A stretch of 64,000 bases of DNA from DATBRG01 sp036560445 (lineage in GTDB: Bacteria > Pseudomonadota > Gammaproteobacteria > Burkholderiales > Methylophilaceae), in contig DATBRG010000027.1 of NCBI GenBank assembly GCA_036560445.1, positions 58,474 through 122,473 of the forward strand. Reading direction: 5' to 3'. The notes beneath the pieces are model-generated. The model worked only from the letters and a program-made list of their open reading frames with translations. It did not search any database and was not told the DNA's origin. This document shows positions 9,025 to 18,369 of this stretch, in pieces. Within the stretch, counting starts at the first letter, position 1, and every line of letters starts with the position of its first letter. A program made the translations under genes and the position numbers.

Positions 9025-10110
9025 ATGTCCGGCAATACCTTAGGTACCTTATTTACACTAACATCATTTGGCGAGTCTCATGGGCCTGCCATAGGTGGTG
9101 TTGTCGATGGTTGTCCCCCTGGGTTGGAGTTGTGTGCGGCTGATCTGCAGCTTGATCTCGACAGACGTAAGCCGGGTACTTCACGCCATGTTACACAGCG
9201 TAAAGAGTCTGATACGGTAGAAATTCTTTCTGGCGTGTTTGAAGGGAAAACTACTGGAGCGCCAATTGGCTTGCTGATTCGCAATGAGGATCAACGAAGT
9301 CAGGATTACGGCAACATCATCAATACTTTTCGCCCCGGCCACGCAGATTACACCTACTGGCAAAAGTATGGCATCCGAGATCATCGTGGGGGCGGCCGTT
9401 CCAGTGCGCGTGAAACCGCTGTGCGCGTGGCTGCCGGGGCCATTGCCAAAAAGTGGCTGAAAGAGCGTTATGGCGTCACCATACGTGGCTACATGAGTCA
9501 GCTTGGTGAAATCAGCATACCTTTCGAGACTTGGGATGCGGTTAACGAAAACCCATTCTTTTCCCCCAATCGCAGCATCCTGCCCGAACTGGAAGCTTAC
9601 CTGGATAATATCCGCGCAGAACGCGATTCAGTTGGAGCGCGTATCTCAGTGGTTGCACAGGGCGTTCCAGTAGGCTGGGGTGAACCAGTGTACGACAGGC
9701 TAGATGCGGATATCGCCTACGCCATGATGGGTATTAACGCGGTCAAAGGCGTTGAAATGGGCGCAGGCTTCGCTAGCGTCGCCCAGCGTGGTTCTGTGCA
9801 CGGCGATGAAATGACCCCGCAAGGGTTCGTCACCAACCATGCTGGTGGCGTATTAGGCGGTATCTCTACAGGCCAGGATGTGCTGGTGCATGTCGCCTTG
9901 AAACCGACTTCCAGTATCCCGCAGGAGCGCCGCTCGATTGATAAGAGTGGCAAGGCCACTACGATGCAAACCACTGGCCGCCATGACCCGTGTGTTGGCA
10001 TACGTGCAACACCCATTGTCGAAGCCATGCTGGCGCTGGTGCTGATAGATCATGCATTACGTCACCGTGCCCAGTGCGGTGATGTGGTCTCGACAACACC
10101 TAAGATATGA
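9025..10110 (+). CDS. aroC: Chorismate synthase
   Basis: Chorismate synthase performs the last step of the shikimate pathway (EPSP to chorismate) with reduced FMN as catalyst. The 361-residue protein has the usual bacterial length. Its three family signatures are visible: GESHGPAIGGVVDGCPPG near the start, HRGGGRSSARETAVRVAAG near residue 120, and GRHDPCVGIRATPIVEAM near residue 330. It is separated from the amidotransferase by 86 bp without obvious features and followed by an MFS transporter. Confidence 0.98.
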   Translation: MSGNTLGTLFTLTSFGESHGPAIGGVVDGCPPGLELCAADLQLDLDRRKPGTSRHVTQRKESDTVEILSGVFEGKTTGAPIGLLIRNEDQRSQDYGNIINTFRPGHADYTYWQKYGIRDHRGGGRSSARETAVRVAAGAIAKKWLKERYGVTIRGYMSQLGEISIPFETWDAVNENPFFSPNRSILPELEAYLDNIRAERDSVGARISVVAQGVPVGWGEPVYDRLDADIAYAMMGINAVKGVEMGAGFASVAQRGSVHGDEMTPQGFVTNHAGGVLGGISTGQDVLVHVALKPTSSIPQERRSIDKSGKATTMQTTGRHDPCVGIRATPIVEAMLALVLIDHALRHRAQCGDVVSTTPKI

Positions 10111-10164
10111 CAGGTTCTACCACAGCCTTAATATATTTAGCTCGCTGCGGCTAACGAATAGTTC

Positions 10165-11313
10165 ATGCAAGCACTGCCATACTGGCGACTTTCCAGTTTC
10201 TATTTCGCTTATTTTGGGTTTGTTGGGGCATTTACTCCGTTCTGGAGTTTGTATCTCAAGTCGCTGAGTTTCGGCGCTTTTCAAATCGCCATCCTGATGT
10301 CGCTATTCCAGGTGGCGCGTATTTTTTCCCCTAGTCTTTGGGGCTGGTTGGCAGACCATCTTGGGCGCCGGGTGCGCATTATCCAATGGCTGGCTGGACT
10401 TAGCCTGATTTCTTATATGGGTGTGTTTTTCGGTGCCAGTTTCAACTGGCTTTTTGCGGTCATGCTTTTGTTGAGCTTTTTCTGGAGCGCTTCGTTACCC
10501 TTGATTGAAGTGGTGACCCTAGGGCATCTGGGCGACAGATTTGATCGTTATGGCCATATTCGTTTATGGGGCTCGGTCGGATTTATCTTGGCAGTGATAG
10601 GCTTGGGCTACCTGCTAGAGCATGCGGATATTTACGCCTTGCTCTGGGTCGTGCTGGGGTTGCTGGGGGCAGTGTCGTTATTTTCACACAATATTACCGA
10701 GCCCTTTATCGCTCAGCCAGATAGCGATGTAGGCTCAATCTGGCAGATACTACGCAGGCGTGAGGTGATTGCCTTATTGGCTGCCTGCTTCACTATGTCT
10801 GCTGCGCATGGTTCCTATTACACTTTTTACTCCATTTACTTAGTGGATCATCATTACACTACTGGTCAAGTTGGCTGGTTGTGGGCATTGGGGGTTGTCT
10901 GCGAGATACTGATATTCCTGTGCATGCCACGGCTGACCAAGCTGTTTGGGTTAAAGCGTATTTTGTTGGTGAGCCTGTTGCTAGCTTTTATTCGTTTTGC
11001 CATCATTGGCTGGGCGGTCGAATGGTGGTGGCTGATTGTGTTCGCGCAAACGCTCCACGCGGCGACGTTTGGTTCTTATCATGCTTCTGCCGTAGCGCTC
11101 ACACACAAGTATTTCAAAGGCCGACATCAGTCCAAGGGGCAGGGCTTATACACCAGCGTATCTTATGGTGTGGGCGGCACATTTGGGGCCGTGATGAGCG
11201 GCTACGCCTGGGATGCGCTAGGAGCTAGCTGGACATTCAGTCTTTCTGCTGCTTGTGCACTCATTGGCTGTGTTTTGTTTGCCTGCTTGATGCCTCGGGC
11301 GCAAAATAGTTAA
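10165..11313 (+). CDS. MFS transporter, 3-phenylpropionate permease-like (HcaT/MFS_1-like)
   Basis: This 382-residue integral membrane protein has about 12 hydrophobic helices and the MFS loop motif after helix 2 (GWLADHLGRRVRI). The opening YWRLSSFYFAYFGFVGAFTPFWSLYLKSL matches the small MFS_1-like group that includes HcaT and LacY-like proteins. The substrate is unknown; annotation as a phenylpropionate transporter would be over-reading. It lies between aroC (54 bp upstream) and an exported aspartic protease (22 bp downstream), and may be co-transcribed with both. Confidence 0.8.
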   Translation: MQALPYWRLSSFYFAYFGFVGAFTPFWSLYLKSLSFGAFQIAILMSLFQVARIFSPSLWGWLADHLGRRVRIIQWLAGLSLISYMGVFFGASFNWLFAVMLLLSFFWSASLPLIEVVTLGHLGDRFDRYGHIRLWGSVGFILAVIGLGYLLEHADIYALLWVVLGLLGAVSLFSHNITEPFIAQPDSDVGSIWQILRRREVIALLAACFTMSAAHGSYYTFYSIYLVDHHYTTGQVGWLWALGVVCEILIFLCMPRLTKLFGLKRILLVSLLLAFIRFAIIGWAVEWWWLIVFAQTLHAATFGSYHASAVALTHKYFKGRHQSKGQGLYTSVSYGVGGTFGAVMSGYAWDALGASWTFSLSAACALIGCVLFACLMPRAQNS

Positions 11314-11335
11314 GCATGAAACCTAAGGCTAGGCT

Positions 11336-11992
11336 GTGAAACCATTTTGTCCGATTCTCTTTTGTTTGATTCTGAGTCTTTTCGAGAGCACTGCCTGTGC
11401 TGATACCCGGGTTAATGTGGTCGGCCTCTTTAGTGGTAAAGCAGTGCTTGTCATCAATAATGGAAAACCGCAGACACTATCGGCCGGTCAGCTCTCCGTT
11501 GAAGGCGTAAAGCTGGTGGCGGCAGATAGTAACAAAGCTATGCTGGAGATAGATGGCAAGCGCAAGGAGTTGGCAATGGGGCAGGCTGCAACATTAGCCG
11601 GCGATAGCACAGCTGCTTCGCTTAATAGTGTGATTTTATACGCAGATTCGGCGGGCCATCATTTTACCGAAGGTCAAATCAACGGGGTAACGTTGAAATT
11701 TATCGTGGATACAGGCGCCAGTGTGATTACCTTGAATAGTGGTGATGCGAAGTATGCGGGTATTGATTATAAAAGTGGTGAGCGGGTAAGAATGCAGACG
11801 GCCGATGGCATCGCGAATGGATACCATGTTGTGATTAATACACTGAAATTAGGTAATTTAGTATTAAACCAAGTGGATGCCGTAGTAGTGGAGGGCGGTT
11901 TCCCTAGTGTTGTATTACTCGGAATGAGTGCTCTGAGCAGGATGCAAATGAAAAGTGAGGGCATCGCCCTCACTTTAACCAAAAAGTACTGA
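11336..11992 (+). CDS. Exported retropepsin-like aspartic protease
   Basis: This 218-residue protein starts with GTG and has a Sec signal peptide (cleavage near STACA). A small beta domain (residues 25-90) precedes a single retropepsin-like domain with the catalytic motif VDTGAS at residues 124-129 and a later LLGMSALSRM segment. One such domain is a half-protease, so the active form should be a homodimer. Proteins of this clan AA family (TIGR02281-like) are common in proteobacteria, but natural targets are mostly unknown. The stop lies 6 bp from the convergent folE2 stop. Confidence 0.8.
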   Translation: MKPFCPILFCLILSLFESTACADTRVNVVGLFSGKAVLVINNGKPQTLSAGQLSVEGVKLVAADSNKAMLEIDGKRKELAMGQAATLAGDSTAASLNSVILYADSAGHHFTEGQINGVTLKFIVDTGASVITLNSGDAKYAGIDYKSGERVRMQTADGIANGYHVVINTLKLGNLVLNQVDAVVVEGGFPSVVLLGMSALSRMQMKSEGIALTLTKKY

Positions 11993-11998
11993 AATCCG

Positions 11999-12820
11999 TT
12001 AAGCTGCTATGCGCTTATTGTTTTCAATCAGCGCATAGGCTGAATGATTGTGGATAGACTCGAAATTTTCTGACTCCACTATATAGGCATCAATGCGTGG
12101 ATCAGCATTCAATTGCGCGGCGACGTCACGTACCATGTCTTCCACAAATTTCGGATTGTCATAAGCATGTTCGGTGACATATTTCTCATCGGGTCGTTTG
12201 AGAAGACCATAGAGTTCACTCGAAGCCTGGTCTTCAACAATGCGAATCAAGTCTTCAACCCAGATAAAATCGTTAATCATGACGGTGATCGTCACATGCG
12301 AACGCTGGTTGTGCGCGCCATAGTTTGAGATTTTTTTCGAGCACGGGCAAAGGCTGGTGACAGGGACAAGAACCTTGACGGTAATATCGAATTTGCCTTT
12401 GCAGATTTCACCTATGAATGTGACTTCGTAATCAAGCAGGCTTTGTACCCCGGAAATCGGGGCGGCCTTGTTGACGAAATAAGGGAATGTCATTTCCACA
12501 TGACCGGATTCCGCTTCCAAGCGCTTTACCATCTCACGCAGGATAGTTTCAAAGTTTTCCACTGAGATTTCACGTTCGTTCATGTTGAGGATCTCAACAA
12601 AACGCGACATGTGGGTGCCCTTGAAATTATGCGGCAGATGTACATACATATTGAACATGGCAACGGTGTGCTGTACGCCATCGGTCTTGTCTTTGACTTT
12701 GACTGGATGACGTATGGATTTGATACCTACCTTGTCGATAGCCAAATGACGGGTGTCGGGAGTGTTCTGTACGTCTTCAATCGCTGGTATGGTTGGTTGA
12801 TTCATGCGGGTCTCAATCAT
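11999..12820 (-). CDS. folE2: GTP cyclohydrolase FolE2 (type IB)
   Basis: FolE2 makes 7,8-dihydroneopterin triphosphate from GTP, the first step to folate and other pterins and to queuosine. It is unrelated to FolE by sequence. The 273-residue protein has the family opening PAIEDVQNTPDTRHLAIDKVG and the metal-cysteine region TSLCPCSKKISNYGAHNQRS. The family usually begins at the internal ATG at 12805 (MNQPTIP), so five extra residues are possible. It is downstream of dxs by 33 bp on the same strand. No zinc-regulation site was recognised. Confidence 0.94.
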   Translation of the reverse strand: MIETRMNQPTIPAIEDVQNTPDTRHLAIDKVGIKSIRHPVKVKDKTDGVQHTVAMFNMYVHLPHNFKGTHMSRFVEILNMNEREISVENFETILREMVKRLEAESGHVEMTFPYFVNKAAPISGVQSLLDYEVTFIGEICKGKFDITVKVLVPVTSLCPCSKKISNYGAHNQRSHVTITVMINDFIWVEDLIRIVEDQASSELYGLLKRPDEKYVTEHAYDNPKFVEDMVRDVAAQLNADPRIDAYIVESENFESIHNHSAYALIENNKRIAA

Positions 12821-12853
12821 TTTGTTACGCTCTGGTAATAGTTGAGTATAACA

Positions 12854-14695
12854 CTAGGTTAATTTTTTCTCAATTGCGGCAATGATGCCGTCAGGGTTGA
12901 GACCGCAATCTGCGAGCATGGTTTCATGCACCCCATGCTCAATGAATTCATCTGGCAAACCGAGGCAAAGTACTGAGATATAAGCCCCAATGCCTTGTAA
13001 TGCTTCCATTACGGCAGCACCAGCACCTCCCATTACAGCATTTTCTTCTATGGTCACAATCAAATCATGTTCGGCCGCTAGTTGAGTGACTAAGGCAACA
13101 TCTAGCGGTTTGACAAAACGCATGTTGGCTAGGGTTGCATCGAGTGTTTCTGCCGCTGCCATTGCCGGAGCAAGCATGCTGCCAAAGGCTAGGATAGCGA
13201 CTTTCTTGCCGTGCCGAACAATTTCACCCCGGCCGATAGGGATGGCCTGCATGGATTTTTCGATTTTTCTGCCTGGCCCGCTGCCACGTGGGTAACGCAC
13301 CGCAGACGGGCCGTCGTGCTGAAAAGCGGTATAGAGCATTTGCCTGCATTCATTCTCGTTACTAGGTGTCATCACTACCATATTGGGGATGCACCGCAGA
13401 TAGCTTAAATCGAAGCTACCCGCATGGGTTGGACCATCTGCACCGACAAGGCCTGCCCGGTCTATAGCAAACATCACTGGCAGGTTTTGCAGCGCAATAT
13501 CATGGATAAGCTGATCATAGGCGCGCTGCAGGAAGGTGGAATAGATCGCTACTACTGGCTTGAGGCCATCGCAGGCCATACCTGCAGCAAAAGTCAGTGC
13601 ATGTTGTTCGGCAATACCAACATCGAAGAAACGTTGTGGATATTTTTCTGCAAAGTCATTCAGGCCGGAACCATCGCACATGGCAGGTGTGATGCCCATC
13701 AGGCGCTTATCCTGGGAGGCCATATCGACCAGCCAGTCACCAAAAACCTGGGTATAAGTTTTTTTGCCAGCGGCCGCTACAGAATGCCCGTTGTCGGGGT
13801 TGAACTTGCCAACGCCATGAAATTTCCCAGGATTTTCTTCTGCAGGCTGATAGCCATGGCCTTTTTGTGTGGCCACGTGTAGAAACTGCGGCCCCTTGAG
13901 TTGTTTGATGTTACTTAAAGTGGCGACCAGCACATCAAGATCATGGCCATCGATCGGGCCTATGTAGTTAAAGCCAAACTCTTCAAACAGAGTCCCCGGC
14001 GTCATCATACCTTTGACGTGTTCTTCCGCACGTTTGGCGAACTGCAACACTGGTGGCACGACCCCGAGCACTTTTTCGCTGGAGCGGCGCATTGTAGTGT
14101 AAAAACGCCCGGATAAAAGCTTGGCCAGATAGTTGTTCAAGGCACCTACATTGGGTGAAATCGACATATCGTTGTCGTTGAGAATCACCAGCAGGTTTGC
14201 ATCCATGGCACCAGCATTATTCAGTGCCTCGAAGGCCATGCCGGCAGTCATGGCACCATCGCCTATAATCGCCACTGCGCGGCGCTCAGAGCCTGCCTGC
14301 TGGGCGGCGATTGCCATGCCGAGTGCAGCAGAGATTGAGGTGCTGGAATGGCCGGTGCCAAAAGTGTCATATTCACTCTCACTACGGCGAGGAAACCCGG
14401 CAATGCCGTTAGGTTTACGCAGGCCGCTCATGGCCTGGCGGCGACCAGTCAGTATTTTGTGTGGATAGGTCTGGTGACCTACATCCCATACCAGCCGGTC
14501 ATCAGGGGTGTTGAATATATAATGCAACGCAATTGTCAGCTCCACCACGCCTAGATTGGATGATAGATGGCCGCCAGTCTGGGATACGCTATCAATCAAA
14601 AAGGTGCGTAGCTCTTCCGCCAGTTCAGGCAATTGTTTACGCTCAAGTAAGCGTAACTGTTCGGGGGAGTTGATAGTATCTAGTAGAGGGTACAT
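12854..14695 (-). CDS. dxs: 1-deoxy-D-xylulose-5-phosphate synthase
   Basis: DXS condenses pyruvate and glyceraldehyde 3-phosphate to DXP, entry to the MEP isoprenoid pathway, and also feeds thiamine and pyridoxal synthesis. The 613-residue protein shows the thiamine diphosphate motif (GDGAMTAGMAFEALNNAG with NDNDMSIS), the DXS opening GGHLSSNLGVVELTIALHY, and the transketolase C-terminal fold. It starts 3 bp after the ispA stop. The xseB-ispA-dxs order is a widespread proteobacterial operon. Confidence 0.98.
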   Translation of the reverse strand: MYPLLDTINSPEQLRLLERKQLPELAEELRTFLIDSVSQTGGHLSSNLGVVELTIALHYIFNTPDDRLVWDVGHQTYPHKILTGRRQAMSGLRKPNGIAGFPRRSESEYDTFGTGHSSTSISAALGMAIAAQQAGSERRAVAIIGDGAMTAGMAFEALNNAGAMDANLLVILNDNDMSISPNVGALNNYLAKLLSGRFYTTMRRSSEKVLGVVPPVLQFAKRAEEHVKGMMTPGTLFEEFGFNYIGPIDGHDLDVLVATLSNIKQLKGPQFLHVATQKGHGYQPAEENPGKFHGVGKFNPDNGHSVAAAGKKTYTQVFGDWLVDMASQDKRLMGITPAMCDGSGLNDFAEKYPQRFFDVGIAEQHALTFAAGMACDGLKPVVAIYSTFLQRAYDQLIHDIALQNLPVMFAIDRAGLVGADGPTHAGSFDLSYLRCIPNMVVMTPSNENECRQMLYTAFQHDGPSAVRYPRGSGPGRKIEKSMQAIPIGRGEIVRHGKKVAILAFGSMLAPAMAAAETLDATLANMRFVKPLDVALVTQLAAEHDLIVTIEENAVMGGAGAAVMEALQGIGAYISVLCLGLPDEFIEHGVHETMLADCGLNPDGIIAAIEKKLT

Positions 14696-14698
14696 AGT

Positions 14699-15589
14699 TT
14701 AAAAACTGCGCTGCGTTATGAATTGTGCCAATTGGCGTAACCTTTTCGCCTTATCACCATATATGCTCAATGCCGCCAGCGAGTTTTCATATAAATCCTG
14801 TGCCAATTGTTTGGCTCGCTCCAAGCCAAGAATAGTGACATAAGTAGGTTTATTGCTGTCTGCATCTTTGCCGGCAGTTTTCCCCAAGGTCTGAGTGTCG
14901 GCTTCAGCATCCAGAATATCGTCTATGACCTGAAATGCCAGGCCTATGGATTGCGCATAATGGCCGATGGCGCGAATGCGCTCTGGCTCTGCCTGCTCAC
15001 CACTATATGCCCCAAGCAAGGCGGCAGCCCGGATTAGCGCACCAGTTTTATGTATATGCATGTATTCAAGTTCTGCCTGGTCAAGGTCATAACCTACACT
15101 AGCAAGATCTATGGCCTGGCCACCGGCCATGCCGCGCGACCCACTTGCGATTGACAGTAAATGCAGCATTTCGAGCTGCCGCTTGGGGTTGTCGAATAGC
15201 TCCGGTTGTGCCAGTAGCTGGAAAGCCAGGCTTTGCAGGGCATCGCCAACCAGCAGTGCGGTGGCATCGTCATATTGTTTATGGCATGAAGGTTTTCCAC
15301 GCCTTAGATCGTCATCATCCATGCATGGCATGTCGTCATGCACTAGCGAATAGGCATGAATCAGCTCTACCGCAGCAGCGGACATATCTGCTTTCTCTGG
15401 AGTACCATCACATAACTCAGCAGCGGCATGTGCAAGTAAGGCACGTACGCGCTTACCACCACCAAGAACTGCATAACGCATGGCTTGGTGCAGGCGTTGC
15501 GGTACAATGTCTGATGAGGGCAGTAGCTCGGATAACACCCGCTCTGTACGGCCCTGAATAGTCAGCGCCCAATCTTGAAAATCACTCAT
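14699..15589 (-). CDS. ispA: Farnesyl diphosphate synthase
   Basis: IspA adds isopentenyl diphosphate to make geranyl then farnesyl diphosphate, used for ubiquinone and undecaprenyl carriers. The 296-residue protein has the first aspartate-rich motif DDMPCMDDDDLRRGKP (two residues between Asp pairs, the bacterial FPPS type) and the second motif QVIDDILDAEAD. The start overlaps the xseB stop by 8 bp, indicating translational coupling in the xseB-ispA-dxs operon. It could make geranylgeranyl diphosphate in principle, but length and motif favour FPP. Confidence 0.95.
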   Translation of the reverse strand: MSDFQDWALTIQGRTERVLSELLPSSDIVPQRLHQAMRYAVLGGGKRVRALLAHAAAELCDGTPEKADMSAAAVELIHAYSLVHDDMPCMDDDDLRRGKPSCHKQYDDATALLVGDALQSLAFQLLAQPELFDNPKRQLEMLHLLSIASGSRGMAGGQAIDLASVGYDLDQAELEYMHIHKTGALIRAAALLGAYSGEQAEPERIRAIGHYAQSIGLAFQVIDDILDAEADTQTLGKTAGKDADSNKPTYVTILGLERAKQLAQDLYENSLAALSIYGDKAKRLRQLAQFITQRSF

Positions 15590-15848
15590 CGGTGGCGCTG
15601 TAGGTCTGTAATTGATTGGCTTCGTTGAGTATGCGCACTTGTTGTTCGATATCGCTTAACGCTTTCTGGCAAAGCTTTAGTAGCTCTGAGCCGCGCTTGT
15701 AAACCGTAAGGGATTGTTCTAAAGGTAGCTGACCTGACTCCATCTGGCTGACAATGGATTCCAGCTCCGCTAGTGCCATCTCAAAATTAAGTCCGTTCTC
15801 GGGACTAGTGGCAGTACTTGGGGCAATTTTCTGTGTATTTTTGCTCAT
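15582..15848 (-). CDS. xseB: Exodeoxyribonuclease VII small subunit
   Basis: XseB is the small, multi-copy subunit of exonuclease VII, which degrades single-stranded DNA together with XseA (not in this window). The conserved core FEMALAELESIVSQMESGQLPLEQSL and the following YKRGSELLKLCQKAL helix are intact. I chose the internal ATG at 15848 (88 residues); the open frame reaches 15902, but the added 18 residues are unlike the family. It heads the xseB-ispA-dxs operon. Confidence 0.93.
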   Translation of the reverse strand: MSKNTQKIAPSTATSPENGLNFEMALAELESIVSQMESGQLPLEQSLTVYKRGSELLKLCQKALSDIEQQVRILNEANQLQTYSATDE

Positions 15849-16051
15849 GAAAACAACCCGCATAAAACGATTTGGTAAAGGGCAGAACCCTAACAAAATC
15901 ATGGCTTGAGGTCAAACATGCAAGCGACAGTTGAAATTAGGATATGGCTCTAGTTTACGCTGTCACGGCGGCACATGGAAATGATTGGCGCAACCACTGG
16001 CTAATTATTTACTTGACCTCAATTTGTGGCATTATTGGTGGATAAATAATT

Positions 16052-17512
16052 GTGACTATGATCGCATTAAAACCTTCAGACTCTGGCGATAGCTTCGCCA
16101 CATTGCGCATCGCCACAGAGCGGCTGGCGGATGCCTTGCAGCCGCTGATGCAAGCCGATCTCTTAGAGTTAGAGCGAAGTTGCCGTCCACATCTCGAAGT
16201 TTTGATAGAAATGTATGTCGAAACACAAAAGCAGGGATTCCAGTATCTTGGCTTTGAATATGAAGAACAGCTCTGGATCACTGTTCGCAATTATCTCAAG
16301 CAATTAACCAAGGCTTATACGACTATAAGTCAGCAGCTTACGCCCGATATGGCGTCAATAATATCGGGCAAGGTGTTGCAGCAAAGTATGGATAGCCTTG
16401 CACTTTATGCAAAGTGGCATTACCTGAGATACCAATTGTTGCCAGCTCGCTTCTGGTTGCAGATGCATGCAGTTTATCTGCAGGCCGAGCAAACAAAGAC
16501 TAATGATGAAGGTGCCGGGAATGCTTGTAGTCGATATTTGCAGGCGTTGATGCTGGATACCTTGAATCATAGCAACATGCTCAAATCCGAGATTGCACAG
16601 GTCGATGAATGGTTGAGTTCTTGTTGCCAAGATTTGTCACTTGATAAAGACTGTGACGAAAATCGACACCAGTACTTCGTAGACTTAAAAGTAGACCACA
16701 GCGCAAGACGTATTCGAGACTTTACAACTAAGCCTAGTCGTCGATATTGGCATGTAGACTCACTAGCGGACTCACTGGAAGTGATGCGTACCCAGCTGGA
16801 AAGCGATATCTTACCGCCCATATTCGTCGAAGGTACTGCTATCCCCAACGCAATTCATCTGGTTGAGCTGTTAGAGGCTGAATGGTCACAGAAGAGCTAC
16901 AAGCGCCAAAGACGTACCGATGAGCGCGAGAATGTATCGAAATTGGCGCGTGCAGTGAATGGTATCCATGGAGTATGCCAGCATGTAAAGAATCTCGCTT
17001 TTTCTACTATGTCGCCACTACCTGCACGTGCTCACGATACGGAGAATGGCTGGATTATTGAGAACGAGAGTAAATTCGGCTTTGGCGCATTGGTAAACGC
17101 AGGTTCTAATCTTTGGCTTAAACCTGGCTGTTTGATTGCGCTAGATTACGAATTGAATCCGGATATGACAGTTGTTGGGGTCGTACGTAGCATACAGCAA
17201 CAGCCAGACCGCGATTGCTATGTCGGGATCGAAGTATTGTCGCATACGCCAATTTATGTGCGTATGCAGCAAATGGAAGAAGATATGTCGGCATCAGGTA
17301 GTGCTGAGCCGTTTCCTGCGTTATATCTAGGAAAAGATGATGAACGCGAGCTGCCTGCAACCCTTGTTATGCCTAGTTTTGAATATGTACCAGGCGGTTC
17401 TTATGCACTCAAAACTCAACAATTCAGCAGCCATGTGCGTTTAGGCGAAGTGTTGGAGCAGCAGGGTGAATGGCTGAGAGTAGTTGCTGACGTGGGTGCC
17501 GAAAAAGGCTAA
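16052..17512 (+). CDS. PilZ-like domain protein with long helical N-terminus (possible c-di-GMP receptor)
   Basis: I do not recognise a named gene. The 486-residue cytoplasmic protein has a largely helical first 280 residues. A region like a PilZ domain follows: an arginine cluster with R-x-x-x-R (RRTDER, near residue 295) and, about 50 residues later, N-x-S-x-x-G (NESKFG) followed by strands ending in VGIEVLS. In PilZ domains these two motifs hold c-di-GMP, though the spacing here is wider than usual. The start is GTG at 16052, with GGTGG 10 bp upstream; ATG 16058 is an alternative. It is divergent from xseB and convergent with an esterase. Confidence 0.55.
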   Translation: MTMIALKPSDSGDSFATLRIATERLADALQPLMQADLLELERSCRPHLEVLIEMYVETQKQGFQYLGFEYEEQLWITVRNYLKQLTKAYTTISQQLTPDMASIISGKVLQQSMDSLALYAKWHYLRYQLLPARFWLQMHAVYLQAEQTKTNDEGAGNACSRYLQALMLDTLNHSNMLKSEIAQVDEWLSSCCQDLSLDKDCDENRHQYFVDLKVDHSARRIRDFTTKPSRRYWHVDSLADSLEVMRTQLESDILPPIFVEGTAIPNAIHLVELLEAEWSQKSYKRQRRTDERENVSKLARAVNGIHGVCQHVKNLAFSTMSPLPARAHDTENGWIIENESKFGFGALVNAGSNLWLKPGCLIALDYELNPDMTVVGVVRSIQQQPDRDCYVGIEVLSHTPIYVRMQQMEEDMSASGSAEPFPALYLGKDDERELPATLVMPSFEYVPGGSYALKTQQFSSHVRLGEVLEQQGEWLRVVADVGAEKG

Positions 17513-17556
17513 AGGATAAAACCTGAGTATTCCCACAGATTTGTGGCTAACCCAAG

Positions 17557-18219
17557 TTAATCCAGGTTCAAAATATCACATAAGAATTTACGAATATCTA
17601 CTAACTCTTCAATGCACACCGAGTGCGTCATTGGGTATTCATGCCATTCTAACGGGCAATCATATTGTTTGAGCAAATCCCTTGATGCTTCGCCTACCTC
17701 TAGCCTGATCACATTGTCAAAAGTACCATGCGCCATGAAGATGGGGAGATCGCGATTGCAGAAGCTTATTTCAGCAGCCAGGGAAGGCTTCAGTGGCAAG
17801 TAGGTTGAAAGTGCCATAATGCCAGCTAGGCGTTGCGAGTAACGTAGGCCGGTATGCAAAGCGACGGCCCCTCCCTGAGAGAATCCAGCCAAGACTATGC
17901 GTTCTGGAGATATACCGCGTTCCTTTTCTATGGCTATCAGTGATTCAACTTGCTTTTGTGATGTGCGAATGCCGTTTTCATCTTGCGGACTATTGATTTC
18001 CAGGCCAAAAATGTCGTACCAGGCACGCATGAGATAGCCACCATTAATACTGACCGGCCTATTCGGGGCATGTGGCAGAATAAATCGCACATCGGGTAGC
18101 CGCAATTCTTCCACAAAGCCCGCGAAATCATGACCATCTGCGCCAAGGCCGTGTAGCCAGATGACACTAGCGTCGATGTTGTTGCCGGCTGATATTTCCA
18201 GTGTTTCCAATGCTTGCAT
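17557..18219 (-). CDS. Alpha/beta-hydrolase carboxylesterase (phospholipase/carboxylesterase family)
   Basis: This 220-residue cytoplasmic serine hydrolase belongs to the carboxylesterase II / acyl-protein thioesterase-like family (COG0400). The nucleophile serine lies in LAGFSQGGAVALH, the oxyanion-hole HG in VIWLHGLGADGHDF, the acid in MAHGTFDNVI and the histidine in MTHSVC, completing a Ser-Asp-His triad. There is no signal peptide. Bacterial members hydrolyse short-chain esters, and the natural substrate is unknown. It is a single gene between a convergent PilZ-like gene and the divergent cAMP cassette. Confidence 0.9.
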   Translation of the reverse strand: MQALETLEISAGNNIDASVIWLHGLGADGHDFAGFVEELRLPDVRFILPHAPNRPVSINGGYLMRAWYDIFGLEINSPQDENGIRTSQKQVESLIAIEKERGISPERIVLAGFSQGGAVALHTGLRYSQRLAGIMALSTYLPLKPSLAAEISFCNRDLPIFMAHGTFDNVIRLEVGEASRDLLKQYDCPLEWHEYPMTHSVCIEELVDIRKFLCDILNLD

Positions 18220-18369
18220 GGTGAAGTCCTAGTTTAAGGACAGTATTTTGCCACATGCTTTTGCTGATACTTGTGCAAAACCGGAAAGGCTAGCTATTAA
18301 ATCCCCAGAATTTACGATATGCTTGATGTAAATCAGGGAATTAGAGTAAAACATAACAAACTAAAATCT

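Noticed and set aside
13424..13882. 152-codon open frame antisense to dxs
   Set aside because: Inside an intact dxs with strong motifs; no independent ribosome site or recognisable domain.
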